Shown: positions 58,433 through 64,000 of the stretch, one piece after another
Layout of the letters: each line of letters begins with the position of its first letter
How positions within the stretch are numbered: position 1 is the stretch's first letter
Assembly: GCF_036884655.1 (NCBI RefSeq)
Contig: NC_088344.1
Coordinates: forward strand, 33,313,001 to 33,377,000
Source of the DNA: Musa acuminata AAA Group
Taxonomy: Eukaryota; Streptophyta; Magnoliopsida; Zingiberales; Musaceae
DNA length: 64,000 bases
Direction: 5' to 3'
Translations under genes and position numbers: made by a program
The notes under the pieces: generated by a model
The model's input: the letters and a program-made list of their open reading frames with translations, nothing else
Database searches by the model: none
What the model was told of the DNA's origin: nothing

Positions 58433-60831
58433 CCTTGAATGCTCCTAGTAACTGTTCTTCATGCTCACTAATGCAACTGCTCACAGCCTTCTCTATCTTT
58501 GTTCCACATTCCATCAGATCTACATTGTTTTGAACAGTTTGGAATGACAATGTAGAACAACTGTCTGAAGTAGCTGCTAGAGTGCCATCAAGTTTTGTCT
58601 TGCCCAATTCTTGGACATCAGCATCCATAACATCACACTTAGCTGCAACGGTCTGTGGCACACTAACTTCTTCCTCCAGTTTGGTTTCCAAGGTTTCATT
58701 CTTTCCAAGGACATTAGAACAATTTCCAGCAAGCATCACAACAGAGGATTGTGGCTCTGAATGAGCATGATCAGCGAAAAGATTCATATCTGATTCGGCT
58801 TCCAGTTCAGAAGGTAGAAGACTCTCTTTTTGCTCAACAATTACATTGTGACATGGTAGTAGATTTGCCCGATTCGCGTCTTCCCGTGAATAATCACCTA
58901 TTCCTTCCCACGTACATGATACCGAATATTAGCCGAACTAGTATAATTGTTTTCAAAAATAGTAATTTCACAAGTAAGCAAGAAGAAGAAAAGCTAGAAA
59001 AGATGAGACCATATGAATGGAAAACATGATGAAATCAAGAAACTCCATAACAGATATAAGCATCTCAAAGAATTAAATTGCTCTAATTGAACTTGGTCAC
59101 ATGAAAAAACACCTACCGTTAAGTGATTGTTCTGCATCAAGAGAAATATAGGGATTTGATGCTTCTGCTGGCTCAGTTATGATTGGTAAAACATCAGATA
59201 GAATGAACTCTACTGCAGCATCAACATCTTCAGAATGTTCAACAGCGACAGCCCTAAGTATTCGGAGATCAATCTGCAGGGACGTAAAAAAGACACCAAT
59301 TATAATGTCATTGATAGCAAAAGAGCAACCTAAATATCAAAATTCAACTTCCTCTGAATTTATAATTTACAAAGTCAAGATCCCAGGCAATCTTTAAATA
59401 TCCAGACCTCAATTAATCAAACTAGCAATAGAACATATAAGGAATGAAGAATTCTTCTAATAAATAAGGTGGTGGATGTGGATGTGTCCTGCAGATATAT
59501 TAACATCACAGTATATAACAATGTAAATTTCTGAAATGCATAAAGTTGTAACATTCTGCATAATGAAGCAAGAAAACAATTTTAGAATAATCAGCATTCG
59601 ATGTTCAGCGTATTACAGTCTCCCCTGCTTAACCTTCCAAAGGCGAAAACCAGGGACATATCCACGATCATGAAGTCTAGTAGTTCTATGCAAGTCAATG
59701 AAACTCATAATTAGGTAACACATAAGGGCCTGATTGATGACATTGTGTAATGCAACATGCATTGGGAAATCACACCAAAATGTACAAACTGATTTTACAA
59801 GTGTAAAACTTGGAACAAAGGTCAGTGATTATTTCGACCTTGGAACTGTATACTGTCTCCACATTATTTCTATTCTGATGGTTTAAGAAATTATGACCAC
59901 TTGAATGATAGGCTTGTTATGATCTATAACATATTTCAACTAATGGCGTCACTAAAATGATGATTACAGTAATACTGTCAGCAACACATTTTTTGAAATT
60001 TGACACTACTGCACTACAATTGTAAGGATTATTTCTTTTCTGCATAGAATGAATCTATAGTTTCCTAGTGTTTGTTGCTCCCTCTTTCTGGCACATACTA
60101 GTTTCATATTTATTCAAGCATATGAACTGAGGCTAATTATAATTGGAGTTGTAAATTGATGTTTTATCAGACTCATGCTCTTGTTGTTTCCTTCTTCTGT
60201 ACTAAGTAAATTTTCCATCAGTTCCTAGAAAATTGGATGACAGAAGAGAAACCATTGATGTTGTTACCAATAATAACACAATAACATAGCATGCCGACCT
60301 ATTTGAGGATCATATACAATTCACACAATAAATATATACAATTTCTATAGTTCCACAAAGTATTGTCCCGCATCTATTGGCATCATTCTTGTATTTGAGT
60401 AATTATAGTACTGGCCATGATTCTGACAAACACGACATCAGAACAACAATCGGTCAGTTGGGGCTTACTATGCATTCCAATGAATCTCTGGTCAAGGCGT
60501 GATCTGATATTATTGTCTGAGGTTTGTTAACAAGATTTGAGATGGGGAGAGTGTAATACCCCCGATCCAAGTAACCTTACATTGGTGGAGGGCTGTAGCT
60601 TTGATTAATACATGAGTTCTGGAGTACTCCTTTTGGGAATTATCCCATGATGTCCAACAGTAGAAACACGAGAAAGACCATAACACTAACTAGCACTAAA
60701 GTAATTCCAACAGTCAGGCCCCTGTTTGGTTGATGTCCATAAAAATGTCTTTTTTTATTGATTATACTAACATGGCCTCATACCTGCGGGAAGACCTCCT
60801 GCAGAGCACGAAGCACTGACTTCAGAGTCAT
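58398..60831 (-). CDS. CUE-domain (ubiquitin-binding) protein, possibly truncated
   Basis: Exons on minus: 60784-60831, 59117-59273, 58398-58897; in phase, 234 residues. Residues 1-50 form a CUE domain (MTLKSVLRALQEVFPQ, then DLRILRAVAVEHSEDVDAAV, then EFILSDVLP), with the VFPQ version of the MFP motif. CUE domains bind monoubiquitin. The rest is acidic and Ser-rich (ISLDAEQSLNGDYSRED ... CISEHEEQLLGAFKDVAK). The Arabidopsis Cue-type protein AT5G32440, as I recall it, has a longer coiled-coil tail that is absent here. The frame ends at 58398 (KMGL stop), but the next frame stays open for 60 codons (58241-58432) with plausible composition. A frameshift, an unrecognised intron or a truncated gene are all possible. 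The upstream leader has a probable intron ending CATTGCAG just before the start. Confidence 0.8.
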
Positions 60832-62052
60832 GATTCGATAGCTAATACGCTCTCTGCAATGGACAAGTTGAGAACCAAATCAGTCGAGGCGAAATAGAAA
60901 TCGATAAATCGAATTCCGATCACAACAAAAGGCACATAAAAGAAACACGATTGAATTCTCACCGGAAAAGATCCAAGAAAGGAAAGGAAGAAAAAGGAGA
61001 ACACGAGAAGGATGAGCAAGGGCAAGGGAAAAGAACCTGTAGGGATATGGATCGATCGGAGAGGGCAAGCTAAGGAAGAGAGACGACTCGGGGTTGACTT
61101 GGAGATCAACGAAGCAGCGACTTCAGCGGGGTTGACTTGGAGGTCGTGTGCGTTGCACGTGTGTCCGAAGAGACGCAAATTTACGTGGAAATTGGATTAT
61201 TTTATTTAGGGTAATTTCTCACAAAGCCCCTCTATTAGTTCCTTTCCTCGGAGCGCCCCATTTCTTTTCTTTACTTACATAAATACCCTTGATCTTTCCG
61301 TTTCTCGGCGCATGGATCTAAAAATTTAGGGGTACTTTGGTATTTATTCAAATCAGAGGCTTTTTAAGAGATAAAGGAAAATTAAGGGCTTTTATGAGAA
61401 ATTCTACCTTCCTCTGTTGATGCCTTCAATTCCCATCGCTGCGCCTCGATTGGGGTCGACAAGAAAGGATTGGGTGAGCCGCAACCGCGTCGGTCCTGCT
61501 CGATCTGGGAATGCCGAAACCCGCTCCGCTCCCGATTCCCACCTTCGCCTGGGGAAGGGCAATGTCGGTAGAGATGAACAGCGCCTCGTTGCCGGCCGCG
61601 CCGGAGACGCCGGGATTCTTGTTCTCCGATTGTTTTCGAGGTAAGGCTTCAATCTGCCTCGGATTCGCCTCATAGTTTCTTGGGTTGGCCGTAGATTCGT
61701 CCTTTTCTTCCCTTGTTTGCGTGTGATCTTGCTTTATGTGATTCTTCTTGGCTGTTTCGCCGTCGCCTTGGATTCTTGTTGTTTTTGGTGCTGATCTTGA
61801 ATTCCACTTTGTTCACCGTTGATGATGCCCCACGGCGCGGTGTTTTGATTACTTATCTCCTTTTGTTCGGAGAACTGATTTCTTTGTTCCAACTCCCTGA
61901 ATTTTCTGTTATTTTCTTGGTGTTTTTCCGCCACCTTTGATTCTTGTTGTTCTTGGGGCTGATCTTGCTTGGATCGGATTTGCTTTGGCTGCGGATTTAC
62001 ATTGCGAACAGTTACGACTCGCTTGTTCTTTGCTGTATAGCATTGGCAGCTA
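60832..62052. promoter_or_regulatory. Divergent promoter and leaders of the CUE and parvulin genes
   Basis: The two genes are head to head: start codons at 60829-60831 (minus) and 62053-62055 (plus). Probable leader exons extend to about 61.18 kb (CUE, minus) and from about 61.42 to 61.64 kb (parvulin, plus; donor TTTTCGAG/GTAAGG, acceptor TTGGCAG/CTAATG). That leaves a core of roughly 240 bp for both directions. An upstream frame in the parvulin leader (61420-61640) runs into a stop after splicing, so it is not an N-terminal extension. Confidence 0.55.
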
Positions 62053-64000
62053 ATGGGGAGGGACTCGAAACCCAAGGAATCAGGTGGGAAGGGGAAGGGA
62101 AAGCAAGCAGCTTCCTCCGCAATTGATGATAATGCCTCCAAGGGTAAAGGGAAGGGTGGCAAGTCAAGTGATGGGCTTGGTACCTGCACTTATGTTAAAG
62201 GTTGTGTCATCTCTTGTGATCACGGTTTCCCTTGATCATAATTTCCTTCGCAATCAGTTGATTTTAGTGTTTGATTCATTCAAAATTATGATATTATTAA
62301 GCCTAGTACCTTTCAGATAATGTCATGCAGATTACTTCAAGGCACCAATAGATTGCACTATCTATTTGCAAATGCCCTGTCCCCATTCATGGATTAACAA
62401 GACAGCTTATTTCTGTTCGACTCAATCGATCCTGATTGGGTCAGACTAATTTCATTTCCAAACAATCAGAATAACCTGAAACCAGCTAATCCTGAGTTGG
62501 TTCTGTCTAATTTCTGATTGATTTTGTGTATCAGGCTAGGTACTGGAAGCCAGAATGACTCATTCTGTTCTGCACCAATCTTGGCCAATTTTCCACCAAC
62601 TCCCAACAGCTTGCTGAAAAGATTTGGCAAAAATCCGACCATCTAAAAGAAAGGAAAAGGAAAATCAATGGGAAAAACAATCCCATGATCTGGTTTAGCT
62701 GATCCAATCAATTGAGACTGGTTTAGATTCTGGATTGTGTTATCAATCCCAAAGCTGATCCAAATATTATGAAATTTAAGAAGGTGCAGAATTGATGCTC
62801 ACCTTTGTCATCCATTTCTTGAATTCATGATTGAATTTGACTAATTCTAGTCTTATTTGATTGAAGCACATTCAAGGAAGCTAGCTACTTTATAGAGTTA
62901 AATCTTGGGGCACCAAAGATGGTCTCATGTGCTCCGAAATGAATGGAATAGGTTAATTCTTCCTATCTTTGCATCATTTTCTAACTGTGTATGCTTAACA
63001 ATGAACTAGATACCTGTTGTGTCCAAATTGGTGACAGGTTTAGCCATCAAATTACATTTCATGTACCAAGGAGTGTCCACAGAGATTATATATGCTAAAT
63101 TAAACCATTGATTGTGTTTCAGCAAGGCACATATTATGTGAAAAACAAGGCAACATTAATGAAGCATACAAGAAGCTCCAAGATGGCTGGCTAAGCAATG
63201 GAGACAAGGTTCCCCCTGCTGAATTTGCAAAGGTAGGTTCTCTGTTCTGTCCACTGAGATTGTTTCAGAATCTTGCGAGTTTAGCTATGGGCATGATGAT
63301 TGGTAGAGCATTGTGATACAATCTAGATCCTTATTTTATGATTCCCTACAACATGTGCTCTCAGTTCTGCTTTTCTTTTCCTTTTTTTAGTGGGTTTATT
63401 GTTTTTTTATTTTCATTTTCACTTTCTTTTTTTAGGTACTGTTATGTTGAAGCATGTAGTTTCTTCATGTTGACTTGCACTTTCAGGGAATGATTGATCT
63501 TGCAGTTTAATTTTCTTGAACTTAAACCTTGAAACCTGCATGAAATCATAGGTCTTTAGAAGATTTATCTGTTTTTTTTGGGTGAGTTATATGTGGAAGA
63601 AATTAGTTTTCCCTTGCCTTGTGCTGGCTGTCTGTCTCAGGTGGCAGCAGAATATTCCGAGTGTCCATCAGGAAAGGAAGGTGGAGACCTTGGATGGTTT
63701 CCGAGGGGAGAAATGGCTGGTCCTTTTCAGGATGTCGCATTTAGTACATCTATTGGAGCTACTAGCGCGCCATTTAAATCAACGTATGTCTATAAAACTA
63801 TTCTTCGCATATTTCATCATCCAACCCTCTACATGTTTATTGTGCTACGAGTTTGATATATTTAGTTTGGATATTGTTAGTCTTGGTGATTTGGAAATGA
63901 TTACTAAAAAATATGCTCATGTTTTAAGTTGTATTTACTTGCTTGTGCTTATAATCATATATCGGAAATAATGCAGGCATGGTTACCACATCATTCTTTG
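62053..64000 (+). CDS. PIN4: Parvulin-type peptidyl-prolyl isomerase, Par14/Pin4-like (3' end outside window)
   Basis: Single-domain parvulin that isomerises Xaa-Pro bonds; animal Par14 is nuclear and tied to ribosome biogenesis. Exons so far: 62053-62200, 63123-63232, 63641-63783, 63977-64000 (cut by the window edge). In phase. The N-terminal 40 residues are Lys/Gly-rich (MGRDSKPKESGGKGKGK), like the disordered basic tail of Par14. The PPIase domain follows: TYVKARHILCEKQG, AYKKLQDGWLSNGDKVPPAE, VAAEYSECPSGKEGGDLGWF, RGEMAGPFQDVAFS, APFKSTHGYHIIL. It matches Arabidopsis AT1G26550 as I recall it, without the WW domain of Pin1 and without its phospho-binding basic loop. The last few residues are missing from the window. 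Confidence 0.95.

Noticed and set aside
61417..61644. 75-residue frame as an N-terminal extension of the parvulin
   Set aside because: Joining it to the first coding exon by the visible donor and acceptor runs into a stop codon just before the parvulin ATG, so it is leader or an upstream frame.

Overview
This is nuclear plant DNA. The genes have many short GT-AG introns, the spacers are AT-rich, (CT/GA)n and (TA)n tracts are common, and there are decayed LTR, LINE and MITE-type elements and a nuclear tRNA-Leu. The GC-rich first exons of the TCP, MYB and RNase genes beside AT-rich introns suggest a commelinid monocot. The overall look recalls Musaceae/Zingiberales, but that is an impression, not a demonstrated placement.

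Layout. 0.1-4.9 kb: an old minus-strand LTR retrotransposon with two diverged LTRs and no recognisable proteins. 5.8-16.0 kb (-): tyrosylprotein sulfotransferase (TPST), with a foldback DNA element in its longest intron. 16.8-26.2 kb (-): a PH-RCC1-FYVE-BRX (PRAF-type) protein; an intron carries a LINE remnant, and its 5' leader/promoter carries a 364-bp tandem duplication. 29.8-30.8 kb (-): a class I TCP transcription factor. 36.9-41.8 kb (-): a NAP1-related (SET-type) histone chaperone. 43.4-43.7 kb: a MITE with long inverted repeats inside a decayed reading frame. 46.7-47.8 kb (-): an R2R3-MYB of subgroup 1 (MYB30/60/94/96 group). 51.4-53.8 kb (+): a DUF1666 / L34Ae-family membrane-anchored acidic protein. 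54.85-54.93 kb (-): tRNA-Leu(CAG). 55.4-56.3 kb (+): a secreted S-like RNase T2. 56.6-57.4 kb: a Ty1/copia pol remnant. 58.4-60.8 kb (-): a CUE-domain protein with a suspicious 3' end. 62.05-64.0 kb (+): a Par14/Pin4-type parvulin, cut by the window edge.

The genes look like an ordinary plant gene neighbourhood and do not form a pathway or operon. The one arrangement that may be functionally linked is the head-to-head CUE / parvulin pair, whose 5' leaders are a few hundred bases apart. I found no CRISPR array, operon-like cluster, toxin system or convincing new multi-gene system. The more unusual items are two DNA elements with intact terminal repeats and target duplications, the duplicated PRAF leader, the frame break at the CUE gene's 3' end and telomere-motif tracts near genes.

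Exon models were built by hand from splice consensus, phase continuity and recalled family sequences. Internal exons of TPST, PRAF, NRP, MYB, DUF1666, RNase T2 and parvulin join in phase without stops. The TPST N-terminus, the CUE C-terminus and all UTR limits are uncertain.
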